NCBI GenBank assembly: GCA_001647635.1
Contig: CP014761.1
Location: 372,001-436,000, forward strand
Direction: 5' to 3'
From: Leifsonia xyli
GTDB lineage: Bacteria > Actinomycetota > Actinomycetes > Actinomycetales > Microbacteriaceae
DNA: 64,000 nucleotides
Part shown: in pieces, positions 11,357 through 20,499 of the stretch
Position numbering within the stretch: the first letter of the stretch is position 1
Layout: the number at the start of each line of letters is the position of its first letter
Program-made: the position numbers and the translations under genes
The notes under the pieces: generated by a model
Told to the model about the DNA's origin: nothing
The model's input: only the letters and a program-made list of their open reading frames with translations
Databases searched by the model: none

Positions 11357-12358
11357 CTAGTAGGAGGCGCGGATGGAGCCTACGGGCTCGCCGCGGCCGA
11401 GGACGGCGAGGTCGAGGCGGGGGGCGACGCGGTCGACGTCGTCGTGGGTGAGGGCGCCGGCGTCGGCCAGCAGGCGGAGGGCGACGATGGACGCGGCGCG
11501 GAGGCTGCCGTCGAGGATCTTCAGCGTGACGGTGGTGCCGTCGGGTGCGGCCATGACCATGACGCCCTCGGCGCCGCCCTTGGCGAAGACGCCGAGCTCG
11601 TCGATGACGACGGTGTTGGCGCGGCCGGGACCGTCGATCGCCCAGCCGTCCGCGAGCACCGCGTTCTTGAGCAGCGCCGCGTTGCGGAACAGCGCGAACG
11701 GCGAGCCCTCGGACGCCGTCGCGATGCGCTGGATGCCGCGGGCGAGCGCGACGAGCGACATCGCGTGGACCGGGGCGCCGCAGCCGTCGACGCCGGTCGC
11801 GACGACCTTCTCGCCGGTCAGCCGCTCGATCGTGTCACGGATGTGCTGCTGCACCGGATGCGTCGGGTCGAGGTAGCTCTCGGTCGGCCAGCCGTTGACG
11901 CGGCAGGCGAGCAGCATCGCGGCGTGCTTGCCCGAGCAGTTCATGTAGACCGGGTGCTTGTGCTCGCCGGCGCGCACCAGCTCGTCGCGGGATGCGCCGT
12001 CGAGCGGCCAGTCGGCCGGGCAGCGGAGCGCATCCTCCGCCAGCTGGCCCTGCGCGAGCAGCTTGCGCACGACGGACAGGTGAGCGGGTGTGCCCGCGTG
12101 GCTGGCGGTTGCCAGCACGGCGCTCGCACCCTCCAGCGGGACGCCCGCACCCATGACCGCCACGGCCTGGAACGGTTTCATGCTCGACCGCGGGAACACC
12201 GGGCGCTCGGGAGCGCCGAGCGAGCGGACGATCGCGCCGTCCGGGCCCAGCACGACCGCGGAGCCCGCGTGCCGCGACTCCACGAAGCCGCTGCGCTCGA
12301 CGACCGCCAGCTCGACGGCCTCGTCGACGGAGAAGACCTCTGCCGCCACCGCGCTCAC
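11357..12358 (-). CDS. L-asparaginase II-family protein
   Basis: 333 residues of the Asparaginase_II (PF06089) family, expected to hydrolyse L-asparagine to aspartate and ammonia. Recognisable family stretches are PRSSMKPFQA near residue 58, CSGKHAAML near 140 and GVDGCGAPV near 190. The GTG start overlaps the stop of the GABA aminotransferase gene (GTGA), so the two are coupled. The pairing with an aminotransferase and the nearby polyamine importer suggests nitrogen scavenging. This family is less well characterised biochemically than type I/II enteric asparaginases, so the substrate is family-based. Confidence 0.85.
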   Translation of the reverse strand: MSAVAAEVFSVDEAVELAVVERSGFVESRHAGSAVVLGPDGAIVRSLGAPERPVFPRSSMKPFQAVAVMGAGVPLEGASAVLATASHAGTPAHLSVVRKLLAQGQLAEDALRCPADWPLDGASRDELVRAGEHKHPVYMNCSGKHAAMLLACRVNGWPTESYLDPTHPVQQHIRDTIERLTGEKVVATGVDGCGAPVHAMSLVALARGIQRIATASEGSPFALFRNAALLKNAVLADGWAIDGPGRANTVVIDELGVFAKGGAEGVMVMAAPDGTTVTLKILDGSLRAASIVALRLLADAGALTHDDVDRVAPRLDLAVLGRGEPVGSIRASY

Positions 12359-13715
12359 AGCCCGGCGATGGCGTCGTCGATGACCGACACCGCGTCGGCG
12401 ATCAGCTCGTCGGTCACAGCGAGGCTCGGCAGGAAGCGCAGGACGTTGCCCCACGTGCCCGCGTTGAGGAACAGGATGCCCTGCTGGGCCGCCGCGGCGA
12501 CGATCGCGTTGACCGCCTCCGGGTTCGGCTCCTTCGTGGTCTGCCCGGTGCCGGGCTTGACGAGCTCCACGGCGATCATCGCGCCGACGCCGCGGACGTC
12601 GCCGATGATGTCGTACTTATGCTGCAGCTTCTCGAGCGCCGGCTTGAGGGCGTTCTCGATGCGCCGTCCCTCCGCGAGGAGGTCGTTGCGCTCGATGGTC
12701 TCGAACACCGCGATCGCGGCGGCGGCGGCGACCGGGTTGCCGCCGAAGGTGCCGCCGAGGCCGCCGGGCTGGGCCGCGTCCATGATCTCGGCGCGGCCGG
12801 TGACGGCGGCGAGCGGCAGGCCGCCCGCGATGCCCTTGGCGCTCAGCACGAGGTCGGGCACCACGCCGAAGTGCTCGCTGGCGTAGAACGCGCCGGTGCG
12901 CGCCATCCCGGACTGGATCTCGTCGGCGATGAAGACGACGCCGTTGGCGGTGCACCACTCCTGGAGCGCCGCGAGGTAGCCGTCGGCCGGGACGATGAAG
13001 CCGCCCTCTCCCTGGATCGGCTCGGCGACGAGGCAGGCGAGGTCGGACGCGCCGACGACCTTCTCGAGGTACGCGATGGTGCGGGCGGCCGCCTCGGGGC
13101 CGGTGAGGCCGTCGCGGTACGGGTAGGAGTTGGGCGCGTGGTAGACGTCGCCGGCGAACGGGCCGAAGCCGGTCGCGTACGGCATGGCCTTGTAGTTCAT
13201 GGCCATCGTGAGGTTGGTGCGGCCGTGGTAGGCGTGGTCCAGCACGGCGACGGCGCGGCGGCCGGTGAACTTGCGGGCGATCTTCACGCCGTTCTCGACG
13301 GCCTCGGCGCCGGAGTTGACCAGCACGGTCTTCTTGGCGTGGTCGCCGGGGGTGTGCTCGGCGAGCAGCTCGGCGACGCGCACGTACTCCTCGTACGGCG
13401 TGATGGTGAAGAGGGTGTGGATGACATCCTGCAGCTGCCCGGCCGCGGCCTCCACGACCGCGGTCTCGGTGTGGCCCACCGTGGTCACGCCGATGCCGGC
13501 GCCGAAGTCGACGAACTGGTTGCCGTCCACATCCACGAGGATCGCGCCGTTCGCCTTGGCGATGTACACCGGCAGGGCGGACGACACGCCGGTCGGCACG
13601 ACTGCGAGGCGGCGCTGGTGCAGCTCCTGCGACTTCGGGCCGGGGATGGCGGTTACGATGCGGCGTTCTTGTGGAACGGAGAAGACGGGCGCGGGGTGCT
13701 CACGGTGTCAGTCAT
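12355..13715 (-). pseudogene. gabT: 4-aminobutyrate aminotransferase (copy 1), 5' frameshift as sequenced
   Basis: PLP-dependent class III aminotransferase converting GABA and 2-oxoglutarate to succinate semialdehyde and glutamate. The body is intact (NSGAEAVENGVKIARK, DEIQSGMARTG, and SAKGIAGGLPLAAVTGR with the PLP lysine). The conserved N-terminus (SVPQERRIVTAIPGPKSQELHQ) is open in the body frame but has no start codon there, while an ATG at 13715 (MTDTVSTP) is in another frame. Adding one base in the short G runs at 13687-13696 (+ strand) joins them and gives 453 residues. As it stands only a GTG at 13599 could start translation, losing the N-terminus. Paralogue of the gene at 17751. Coupled to the asparaginase gene. 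Confidence 0.88.
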
Positions 13716-13752
13716 GGTGAATCGAGTCTACCGGCGGTGCGAGAATCGGACC

Positions 13753-14226
13753 ATGAAGCTGGAGCACGCGTATGCGATCGACCTGCAGTGGACGGGGAAC
13801 CGGGGGACCGGCACCAGCGGCTACAAGGACTACGGGCGCGACCACGTGGTCTCCGCCGCGGGCAAGCACTCCATCGAGGGATCGGCCGACCGTGTGTTCT
13901 TCGGCGACCGCGACCGCTGGAACCCCGAGGAGCTGCTGCTGGCGGCCCTCTCGCAGTGCCACATGCTCAGCTACCTCGCCGAGGCGGCGCGGGCGGGCGT
14001 CGTCGTCGTCGGCTACACGGATGCGGCGACCGGCACCATGGAGCAGACCGGCAACGGCGGCGGCCACTTCACCGAGGCGACGCTGCGCCCCCGCGTGACG
14101 ATCGCCGACCCCGCCCAGTCCGAGCTGGCCGCCTCGCTGCACGCCCCCGCCTCCGAGAAGTGCTTCATCGCCGCGAGCGTGAACTTCCCGGTCCGCCACG
14201 CCCCCGAGTTGCTCACGCTCGCGTAG
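13753..14226 (+). CDS. OsmC family peroxide-detoxifying protein
   Basis: 157 residues. OsmC/Ohr fold with the two redox cysteines expected of the family: one in SQCHMLSYL (about residue 75) and one in EKCFIAASVNFPV (about 137). Likely reduces organic or lipid hydroperoxides. A GAGAAT box ends exactly six bases before the ATG, suggesting a leaderless transcript. Divergent from gabT copy 1. Confidence 0.9.
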   Translation: MKLEHAYAIDLQWTGNRGTGTSGYKDYGRDHVVSAAGKHSIEGSADRVFFGDRDRWNPEELLLAALSQCHMLSYLAEAARAGVVVVGYTDAATGTMEQTGNGGGHFTEATLRPRVTIADPAQSELAASLHAPASEKCFIAASVNFPVRHAPELLTLA

Positions 14227-14235
14227 CCGCGCGGT

Positions 14236-14475
14236 TCAGGCGCAGCCGAGGCGCGGGGCGCTGGATGCGGTGGGCGCGACAGTCGGCGCGGGCGCGGCGG
14301 TCTGCGGGGGCTCGGCGGCGGCCCAGCGCTGGATGGCGGCGCGCCAGCGGTCGTCGCGCGTGAGCGGCGCAGGCTGCTCGGTGCCGGAGTCGCGCTGTGC
14401 CCGCAGCACCGCCTCCTCGCGCTGGCGCTCGGTGAGGTCGTTCACGGAGATGGACCAGAAGAACAGCGGATGCAT
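14236..14475 (-). CDS. Small hypothetical protein
   Basis: 79 residues from ATG 14475 (a GTG at 14484 would add three). Starts MHPLFFWSISVNDLTERQREE: a short hydrophobic start, then a charged helix, a Trp-containing stretch (DRWRAAIQRWAA) and an Ala/Pro-rich tail ending in Cys. I do not recognise the family. Its coding potential is plausible because it is divergent from the CGNR gene and shares a 67-base control region with repeated GTTAC motifs. Function unknown. Confidence 0.5.
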   Translation of the reverse strand: MHPLFFWSISVNDLTERQREEAVLRAQRDSGTEQPAPLTRDDRWRAAIQRWAAAEPPQTAAPAPTVAPTASSAPRLGCA

Positions 14476-14500
14476 GATAACCACCTATCAGCTTTGAGTA

Positions 14501-14542
14501 GTTACAGCGTACCGTAACCCGCTATTGGGTTACAATGGTTAC
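14501..14542. promoter_or_regulatory. GTTAC-repeat operator and promoter upstream of the CGNR gene
   Basis: GTTAC or its complement GTAAC occurs four times (14501, 14514, 14529 and 14538). Two of them form the perfect palindrome GTAACCC-N6-GGGTTAC (14514-14533). A TACAAT -10 box (14531-14536) overlaps it and ends six bases before the ATG at 14543, so a protein bound to the palindrome would block the promoter of the CGNR regulator. Autoregulation is an inference. Confidence 0.55.
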
Positions 14543-15015
14543 ATGCGTACGAATGCGACTCCCGAGCTGGGCGCCGACCTGCTCGTGTCGTTTCTCAACA
14601 CCCTCGACGTCGAGGACGACGTCGACCAGCTCGCCGACGACGCCGGCGCCGCACGGTGGGCCGCCGAGAACGGCCTCGAGCCGGGCGACCGGGCGGAGGC
14701 CCAGCGGGTCCGCGATGCGCTCCGCGCGATCGTCGACGGCGAGGACGCGCCTCTCCCGTCCCTCGCGCTGCCAGTCGCCCCGCAGCCCGGCTCCGTCGCG
14801 CTGACCGCCCGCACCGCCGCCGAGGCCGCCGTGGCCAGCGCCGTGGTCCTCGGCATCCAGGGCAAGCTCGGCCGGGTGAAGCTGTGCGGGGAGAGGACTG
14901 CCGCTGGGCGTTCTACGACGCGTCCCGCAACGGCTCCCGGCAGTGGTGCAGCATGGAGGTCTGCGGCAACCGGCAGAAGGCGCGCACGTACCGCGCCAAG
15001 GAGAAGGATGCCTAG
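14543..15015 (+). pseudogene. ABATE/CGNR zinc-finger regulator, frameshifted as sequenced
   Basis: Restored product 157 residues: an ABATE (DUF1470) domain (MRTNATPELGADLLVSFLNT) and a C-terminal CGNR zinc finger (EDCRWAFYDASRNGSRQWCS, then MEVCGNRQKAR), a predicted DNA-binding module with four Cys. The frame changes at the GGGG run 14888-14891; one extra G restores KLCGGEDCRW, which fits the family. The start ATG is six bases after a TACAAT box (leaderless). The stop codon overlaps the convergent plsC stop by four bases. Confidence 0.82.
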
Positions 15016-15770
15016 AAGCGCTCGGGTCGCAGCGCCCGCTTCACGCGCTCCACGGTGCTCGCGGGCGGCGCCTCGTTGTAGACCCCGGCCAGCTCCTGCC
15101 CGGTGAGGGAGTGGATGGCCGCCATGATCGCGTCCGTCGCCTGACGGCGTGCACGCCCGGATTCGGCCGGCCCGAAGTGCGACAGATCCAGCGGCTCGCC
15201 GAACCGCACGGTGATCCGGTGCGGCTTCGGGAACTTCGCGCCGACCGGCTGCATCTCGTCGGTGCCGATGAGTCCGACCGGCACGACCACCGCGCCGGTG
15301 GTCAGGGCGAGCCAGCCGATCCCGGTGCGGCCCTTGTAGAGGCGGCCGTCGAGCGAGCGGGTGCCCTCCGGGTACAGCGCGAACGCGGCTCCCGTGTCGA
15401 TGATCCGGCGGGACTGGTCCAGCGCCTCCTGGGCCGCCGCACCCGCCCCGCGTTTGACCCCGACGGCGCCGATCGCCGTGAAAAAGGTGCGCGAGATGCG
15501 TCCCTTCGCACCCGTGCCCTCGAAGTAGCTCGACTTCGCCAGGAACTGCACACGGCGGGGCGCCGTCATCGGGATGACGACCGAGTCGATGAACGACAGG
15601 TGGTTGCTCGCGAGGATGACCTTGCCGTGCTTCGGGACGTTGCGCTTGCCGATCACGTGCGGCCGGTAGACGAGCTTGAGCAGCGGGGCCATCAGGATGC
15701 GACCGGCGTAGTAGAGCGCGCCGGGCTTCTGCACCTCGGCGACTCCCTCGTCGGTCTGGTCGATGCTCAT
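15012..15770 (-). CDS. plsC: 1-acyl-sn-glycerol-3-phosphate acyltransferase (PlsC-like)
   Basis: 252 residues. Membrane-associated acyltransferase that adds the second acyl chain in phosphatidic acid synthesis. Catalytic block NHLSFID (about residues 55-61) has the His-X4-Asp motif, and the substrate motif is PEGTRS (about 134). One amphipathic/hydrophobic N-terminal segment. TAACCT ends seven bases before the ATG, consistent with its own leaderless promoter, though it also follows the secreted-protein gene on the same strand. Confidence 0.93.
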   Translation of the reverse strand: MSIDQTDEGVAEVQKPGALYYAGRILMAPLLKLVYRPHVIGKRNVPKHGKVILASNHLSFIDSVVIPMTAPRRVQFLAKSSYFEGTGAKGRISRTFFTAIGAVGVKRGAGAAAQEALDQSRRIIDTGAAFALYPEGTRSLDGRLYKGRTGIGWLALTTGAVVVPVGLIGTDEMQPVGAKFPKPHRITVRFGEPLDLSHFGPAESGRARRQATDAIMAAIHSLTGQELAGVYNEAPPASTVERVKRALRPERF

Positions 15771-15819
15771 CCTTACGAGGTTAAGCGCGAGCGTATGCCG
15801 GAAGCGGTATGCGAACCGG

Positions 15820-16674
15820 TCACGGCTTCAACGGGGTCCCCAGCCGACAGCCGAAGCCGTCGGTGTAGGTCAGGCAGCCGTCGACGAACCCGGTGTAGCG
15901 CACCGCCAGCGGCGAGCCGAACCACGACGCGTAGAGGCGCGAGAAGTTGAGGTTGCCGTACGCCGCGCAGGCTCCGCCCTGGCCCTTCGGCGCCTTCAGC
16001 GTCTCGTCGTTCGGCTGGTACGGCGTGTAGTTGTAGAGGTTCGCGGTCGCCTGGTTGAGGATCGTCACCTCGCCGGCCCCGCATGCCGGATCCGGGTGGT
16101 ACTGGATGCGGTTCGGGCCCACCTTGTAGCGCCAGTCCCCGGGGTGCACCGTGTACTCCCGGAACTGCCACGCCGCCCGGTAGACCTGGTTGAAGAACCC
16201 GAAGTAGCGGGTGTCGCACGCGGCGGTGTCCGGGCAGGCGTAGCCGGTCGCCTTCTGGTAGCCGGACGCGCTCGGCGCGGTCAGGAGCGACTGCTCCTTC
16301 TGCAGCAGGACGAGCAGCACGCGCGGGCTCACGGTGCAGGCTTTGGCGACGCGCGCGATGATGCTGCTCGCCGCCTCCTTCTTGCGCGCCGGCAGGGCTG
16401 TGCAGCGCTCGGCCGACGCCGGCTGGGCGGGGGAGTTCATCCGGAAGTCGGCGAGGCACGGCACGCCGTCCTTCGGATGGCACGACCGGTGCTCCAGGAA
16501 GTCCTGGATCTGCGCTGCGGTCATCGCGTCCGGGTTGTAGAAGCTGTCGTCGCTGATGATGTAGCCCGGGTAGAACGGCGCGGGCGACTCGGCCAGCGCG
16601 GGCGCGGGCACCAGCGCGAGGCCCGCCGCGACGGCGGACGCCGCGGCGATCAGGCGCAGGCGGGGGAGCCGCAC
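15820..16674 (-). CDS. Secreted protein, possible lysozyme/transglycosylase-like fold
   Basis: 284 residues from GTG 16674, seven bases after the FKBP stop. Signal peptide: MRLPRLR, a hydrophobic run and an ALA-type cleavage site near residue 28. The mature part has about ten Cys. A central region reads VLLVLLQKEQSLL ... YFGFFNQVYRAAWQFREY, which resembles the helical core and catalytic Glu of lytic transglycosylases or muramidases; this likeness is by eye only. Proteins of this kind are common and unnamed in Micrococcales. Probably exported and disulfide-bonded. Confidence 0.75.
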   Translation of the reverse strand: MRLPRLRLIAAASAVAAGLALVPAPALAESPAPFYPGYIISDDSFYNPDAMTAAQIQDFLEHRSCHPKDGVPCLADFRMNSPAQPASAERCTALPARKKEAASSIIARVAKACTVSPRVLLVLLQKEQSLLTAPSASGYQKATGYACPDTAACDTRYFGFFNQVYRAAWQFREYTVHPGDWRYKVGPNRIQYHPDPACGAGEVTILNQATANLYNYTPYQPNDETLKAPKGQGGACAAYGNLNFSRLYASWFGSPLAVRYTGFVDGCLTYTDGFGCRLGTPLKP

Positions 16675-16681
16675 GGGCTGC

Positions 16682-17667
16682 CTAGCGGGACGTCTTCAGG
16701 ATGTCGATCACGAACACCATGGTGTCCGTGGCCTTGATCTCGCCAGAGCCGGCCGAACCGTAGCCGTCGGCGGGCGGCACGATCGCAATGACCTGCGAGC
16801 CGACCTTCTGGCCCTCGAGCGCCTTCTTGAACCCGGCGACGACGCCGGTGGTCTGGAAGGACACGGGCGCGCCGCGGCTCCACGACGAGTCGAACATCTT
16901 GCCGTTGCGCCACAGGACGCCCTTGTACTGGACGGTCACGGTGTCGCCCGGCTGGACGGTCTCGCCGTCGCCCTGCTTGAGCAGCGCGATCTTCGTCTCG
17001 GTCGGCGGGTCGGCCTTGGGGATGGTGATGCTCGGCTCGCCGGTCTTGGCGTTCAGCGTGACGGTCGGGAAGCCGGCGGTCGGGGCGACGTCCTTGCCGT
17101 CCGCGCGTGTCGGCGGGATGTCGACCACGTCGGCGACGAACACCACGCTGTCCTTGGCGGTGAGGCTCAGCTTGCTGAGGTCCTGGTTGCCGAAAGCGTC
17201 CTTGGCCGGTGCGGTCAGCACGACGCGCGAGCCGACCGTGAGGCACTCCACCGCGCGGACCAGGCCCGGAACGAACGCCTTGTCGTCCAGCTGGACGGTC
17301 GCGGCGGCCTGGCCGTCGAAGCCCTGGGCGGCGGTCAGCTCCTTGCCCGTGGTGCCGTTGTAAGCGGCGAGCGCGATGTCGACCGTCGAGCCCTCCTTGG
17401 CCTCGTCGCCGTCGCCCTTGGTGATGACGGTGCGCTGCACGTCCGTCGCCTTGAGCGGGGTGTCGAACGTGACCTTGGGGTCTTCTGGAAGTCACCGGTC
17501 ACCTTCACCGACGTCGACGTCGACCCGGACTTGACGTTCTGGCAGGCGGCGGCGCCCGGCGTCGCGCTGGAGGACGGCTCGGAGGAGCTGCTGCTGCACG
17601 CCGCGAGACCGGCGACGAGGAGGGCCGCCGTCGCGGACGCGGTCAGGGCCTTGAGAGAGGTACGCAC
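16682..17667 (-). pseudogene. FKBP-type peptidyl-prolyl isomerase lipoprotein, frameshifted as sequenced
   Basis: Restored product about 328 residues. N-terminal lipoprotein signal with lipobox GLAAC followed by a Ser-rich spacer, then two FKBP-like domains. The second is canonical: VTVQYKGVLWRNGKMFDSSW, GFKKALEGQKVGSQ and PPADGYG. The first is degenerate. The frame breaks at the GGGG run 17477-17480 (+ strand); one extra base restores QKTPKVTFDTPL. GTG start at 17667. Expected to assist folding of exported proteins on the outer face of the membrane. Has a paralogue of the same plan at 47178. Divergent from gabT copy 2. Confidence 0.88.
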
Positions 17668-17750
17668 GGTCGTCCATCCTGCCCTATCCGCCTCCGCCGA
17701 AGCTGACAGCCGGACAAGGATGCGCTGGAAGCGCCGCCTACGATGGATCC

Positions 17751-19088
17751 ATGACCCGCGAATTCTCCGTGCCCCAGTCCCGCCATCTCCTGACCGAGCT
17801 GCCCGGCCCGCGTTCCGTCGAACTGCAGCAGCGGCGGGTGGCGTCGGTGAGCCGCGGCGCGGGGACGCTCGCGAACATCTACATGGAGTCCGGGTCCGGC
17901 GCGATCCTCGTGGACGTCGACGGCAACCGCCTGATCGACCTCGGCTGCGGCATCGGCGTGACGACCATCGGCCACGCGCATCCCGCCGTCGTCGCCGCCG
18001 CCGCGGAGCAGGCGTCCAAGCTTACGCACACGCTGTTCACGGTGACCCCGTACGAGAATTACGTCGCCGTCGCCGAGAAGCTGCAGCAGATCACCCCCGG
18101 CGACTTCGAGAAGCACAGCATCCTGGTCAACTCAGGCGCCGAGGCGGTCGAGAACGCCGTCAAGATCGCCCGCAAGTACACGGGCCGCCGCGCCATCGCG
18201 ACGCTCGATCACGCCTTCCACGGCCGCACCAACCTCACCATGGCGATGACGTATCGCCCCTGGCCGGAGCGCGCGGGCATGGGCCCGTTCCCCGGCGAGA
18301 TCTACAGCCTTCCGATCAGCTACCCGTTCCGCGATCCGGAGGGGATGACCGGCGCGGAGGCGGCGGAGCGCACCATCGACTACATCCGCACCCACATCGG
18401 CGCGACCGAGCTCGCCGCCCTGTTCGTGGAGCCGATCCAGGGCGACGGCGGCATCATCATCCCGGCGCCGGGCTACTTCGCGCGCCTGGCGGAGTTCTGC
18501 GCCGAGAACGGCATCGTGTTCGTCGCCGACGAGATCCAGGCCGGCATCGGCCGCACCGGCACGTGGTACTCGATCGAGCACCACGGCGTCGTGCCCGACC
18601 TCATCACCAGCGCGAAGGGCATCGCCGGCGGCTTCCCGCTCGCGGCGGTGACCGGCCGCGCCGAGATCATGGACGCGGTCCAGCCCGGCGGCATCGGCGG
18701 CACCTTCGGCGGCAACCCGGTCTCGACGGCCGCCGCCCTGGCGACCCTGCAGGCGATCGAGGACGAGGACCTCCTCGGCGAGGCGCGCCGCGTCGAGCAG
18801 GCGCTCCTGGCGCGCATCGGCGACTGGGCCGAGCGGTTCCCGGTCGTCGGCGAGGTGCGCGGCAAGGGCGCGATGTTCGGCGTCGAGCTGGTGAAGCCGG
18901 GCACGAAGACCCCGAACCCGGAGGCGCTGCAGGCCGTGCTCGCGCACGCCACGCGCAACGGCGTCATCCCGCTGGATGCGGGCAGCTGGGACAGCGTCCT
19001 GCGCCTGCTCCCGTCGGTCGTCATCAGCGAGGAGCTCATCGACGACGCGGCCACCGTGCTCGAGGAGGCCCTCGGCCGCCTCGGCTGA
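17751..19088 (+). CDS. gabT: 4-aminobutyrate aminotransferase (copy 2)
   Basis: 445 residues, full-length class III PLP aminotransferase. Motifs: VNSGAEAVENAVKIARK (about 125), DEIQAGIGRTGTW (about 263), and TSAKGIAGGFPLAAV with the PLP lysine (about 290). Paralogue of the gene at 12355, sharing most landmarks but with different N- and C-termini; the split suggests different amine substrates or regulation. TACGAT (17739-17744) ends six bases before the ATG, so the transcript is probably leaderless. No succinate-semialdehyde dehydrogenase gene is adjacent. Confidence 0.95.
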   Translation: MTREFSVPQSRHLLTELPGPRSVELQQRRVASVSRGAGTLANIYMESGSGAILVDVDGNRLIDLGCGIGVTTIGHAHPAVVAAAAEQASKLTHTLFTVTPYENYVAVAEKLQQITPGDFEKHSILVNSGAEAVENAVKIARKYTGRRAIATLDHAFHGRTNLTMAMTYRPWPERAGMGPFPGEIYSLPISYPFRDPEGMTGAEAAERTIDYIRTHIGATELAALFVEPIQGDGGIIIPAPGYFARLAEFCAENGIVFVADEIQAGIGRTGTWYSIEHHGVVPDLITSAKGIAGGFPLAAVTGRAEIMDAVQPGGIGGTFGGNPVSTAAALATLQAIEDEDLLGEARRVEQALLARIGDWAERFPVVGEVRGKGAMFGVELVKPGTKTPNPEALQAVLAHATRNGVIPLDAGSWDSVLRLLPSVVISEELIDDAATVLEEALGRLG

Positions 19089-19104
19089 TCCGCTCTTCGC
19101 CCGT

Positions 19105-19330
19105 CACGTCCGAAACGGAGGAGTCCGGAACCGCCAACGGTCCCGGACTCCTCCGTTTCGCGCCGCGTCACGGCGTGTCGACGGGATTCTCCTCCATTTC
19201 GCGCACCGCCCATCCGTGGCACTCGCCCGTTCCGGAACGGAGGACTCCCAGCGAGACATGCCGCCGAATGTGGCGACAGGGAGGAGGCGCGCGCCCCGGC
19301 CGGCTGCCGCGTCCTCCGTTCCGAACGCAC
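19105..19330. repeat. Intergenic cluster of palindromic GGAGGA repeat units
   Basis: Five related copies of a unit near CGAAACGGAGGAGTCC fill the gap between gabT and dxr: + strand at 19111-19128 and about 19231-19249; - strand at 19143-19160, about 19182-19202 and about 19309-19327. The first pair forms a perfect 18-base hairpin with a 14-base loop and could end gabT transcription. The outer pair shares a 13-base inverted match across about 60 bases. Looks like a REP- or MITE-type family of extragenic palindromes. No gene is seen in this 258-base gap. Confidence 0.75.
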
Positions 19331-19346
19331 TGCGTACGATGGCAGC

Positions 19347-20429
19347 GTGCGCAGAGTCATCATCCTCGGGTCCACCGGTTCGATCGGCACGCAGGCGCTC
19401 GACGTCGTCGCGGCGAACCCGGACCGGTTCCGCGTCGTCGGCCTGAGCGCCGGACGCAACGCCGCCGACCTCGCCGCGCAGGCGGAGCGGTTCGGCGTGG
19501 TCGACACCGCGCTGGGCGCCGACGACTCCGAGCTGCTGGTGCGCTCGGTGGAGGCGGATGTGGTGCTCAACGGCATCACCGGCTCGGTCGGGCTCGGGCC
19601 GACGCTCGCGGCGTTGGAGGTCGGCGCGATGCTGGCGCTCGCCAACAAGGAGTCGCTGATCGTCGGCGGCGGGCTGGTGAAGCGCGCCGCCGCGCCCGGG
19701 CAGATCGTCCCGGTCGACTCCGAGCACTCCGCCATCGCGCAGGCGCTGCGGTCCGGCTACCGCGACGAGGTGCGGCGGCTGGTGCTGACGGCCTCGGGTG
19801 GCCCGTTCCGCGGCCGGTCGCGCGAGTCGCTGCGCGACGTGACGCCGCAGGAGGCGCTCGCGCATCCCACCTGGGACATGGGCCTCGTCGTCACCACCAA
19901 CTCCTCGACCCTGGTCAACAAGGGCCTCGAGGTCATCGAGGCGCACCTGCTGTTCGACGTGCCCTACGACCGGATCGACGTCACCGTGCATCCGCAGTCC
20001 GTCATCCACTCGATGGTGGAGTTCGTGGACGGCTCGACGATCGCGCAGGCGTCGCCGCCGGACATGCGCCTGCCGATCTCGCTCGGCCTCGGCTGGCCGG
20101 ACCGCGTCCCGGACGTCGGCGTGCCGCTCGACTGGACGACCGCGCACACATGGACCTTCGAGCCGCTCGACGACGAGGCCTTCCCGGCCGTGTCGCTGGC
20201 GAAGCGGGTCGGGATGGCCGCGGGGACCTATCCCGCCGTCTTCAACGCCGCGAACGAGCAGGCCGTGGCCGCGTTCCACGCCGGCGCGATCGGGTACCTC
20301 GACATCCTGGGCACGGTCGAGCGGGTCGTGGATGCGCACGTCCCGGCGGGCGAACTCACCCGGGAGTCGTTGGCCGAGTCCGAGCGCTGGGCGCGCGCGA
20401 AGGCCGACGCCCTGATGGCCGGGCGCTGA
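19347..20429 (+). CDS. dxr: 1-deoxy-D-xylulose-5-phosphate reductoisomerase
   Basis: 360 residues. Second step of the MEP isoprenoid pathway: converts DXP to 2-C-methyl-D-erythritol 4-phosphate using NADPH. NADPH loop [11 protein letters not shown] near residues 8-18, metal/substrate motif VDSEHSA near 132, ASGGPFRG near 160, and [10 protein letters not shown] near 200. GTG start with TACGAT (19335-19340) six bases upstream: leaderless. First gene of the dxr-rip1-ispG group. Confidence 0.97.
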   Translation: MRRVIILGSTGSIGTQALDVVAANPDRFRVVGLSAGRNAADLAAQAERFGVVDTALGADDSELLVRSVEADVVLNGITGSVGLGPTLAALEVGAMLALANKESLIVGGGLVKRAAAPGQIVPVDSEHSAIAQALRSGYRDEVRRLVLTASGGPFRGRSRESLRDVTPQEALAHPTWDMGLVVTTNSSTLVNKGLEVIEAHLLFDVPYDRIDVTVHPQSVIHSMVEFVDGSTIAQASPPDMRLPISLGLGWPDRVPDVGVPLDWTTAHTWTFEPLDDEAFPAVSLAKRVGMAAGTYPAVFNAANEQAVAAFHAGAIGYLDILGTVERVVDAHVPAGELTRESLAESERWARAKADALMAGR

Positions 20430-20499
20430 CAGCTCCCGCATAGTCCGCGCCGAGCCGGTTCGCGGCCTTCTCCAAGGCGCCCGCCGCTACCCTGAAGCC

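Noticed and set aside
12355..19088. Recent tandem duplication of gabT
   Set aside because: The two proteins differ at many positions and in their termini, and five unrelated genes lie between them, so this is not a recent duplication.
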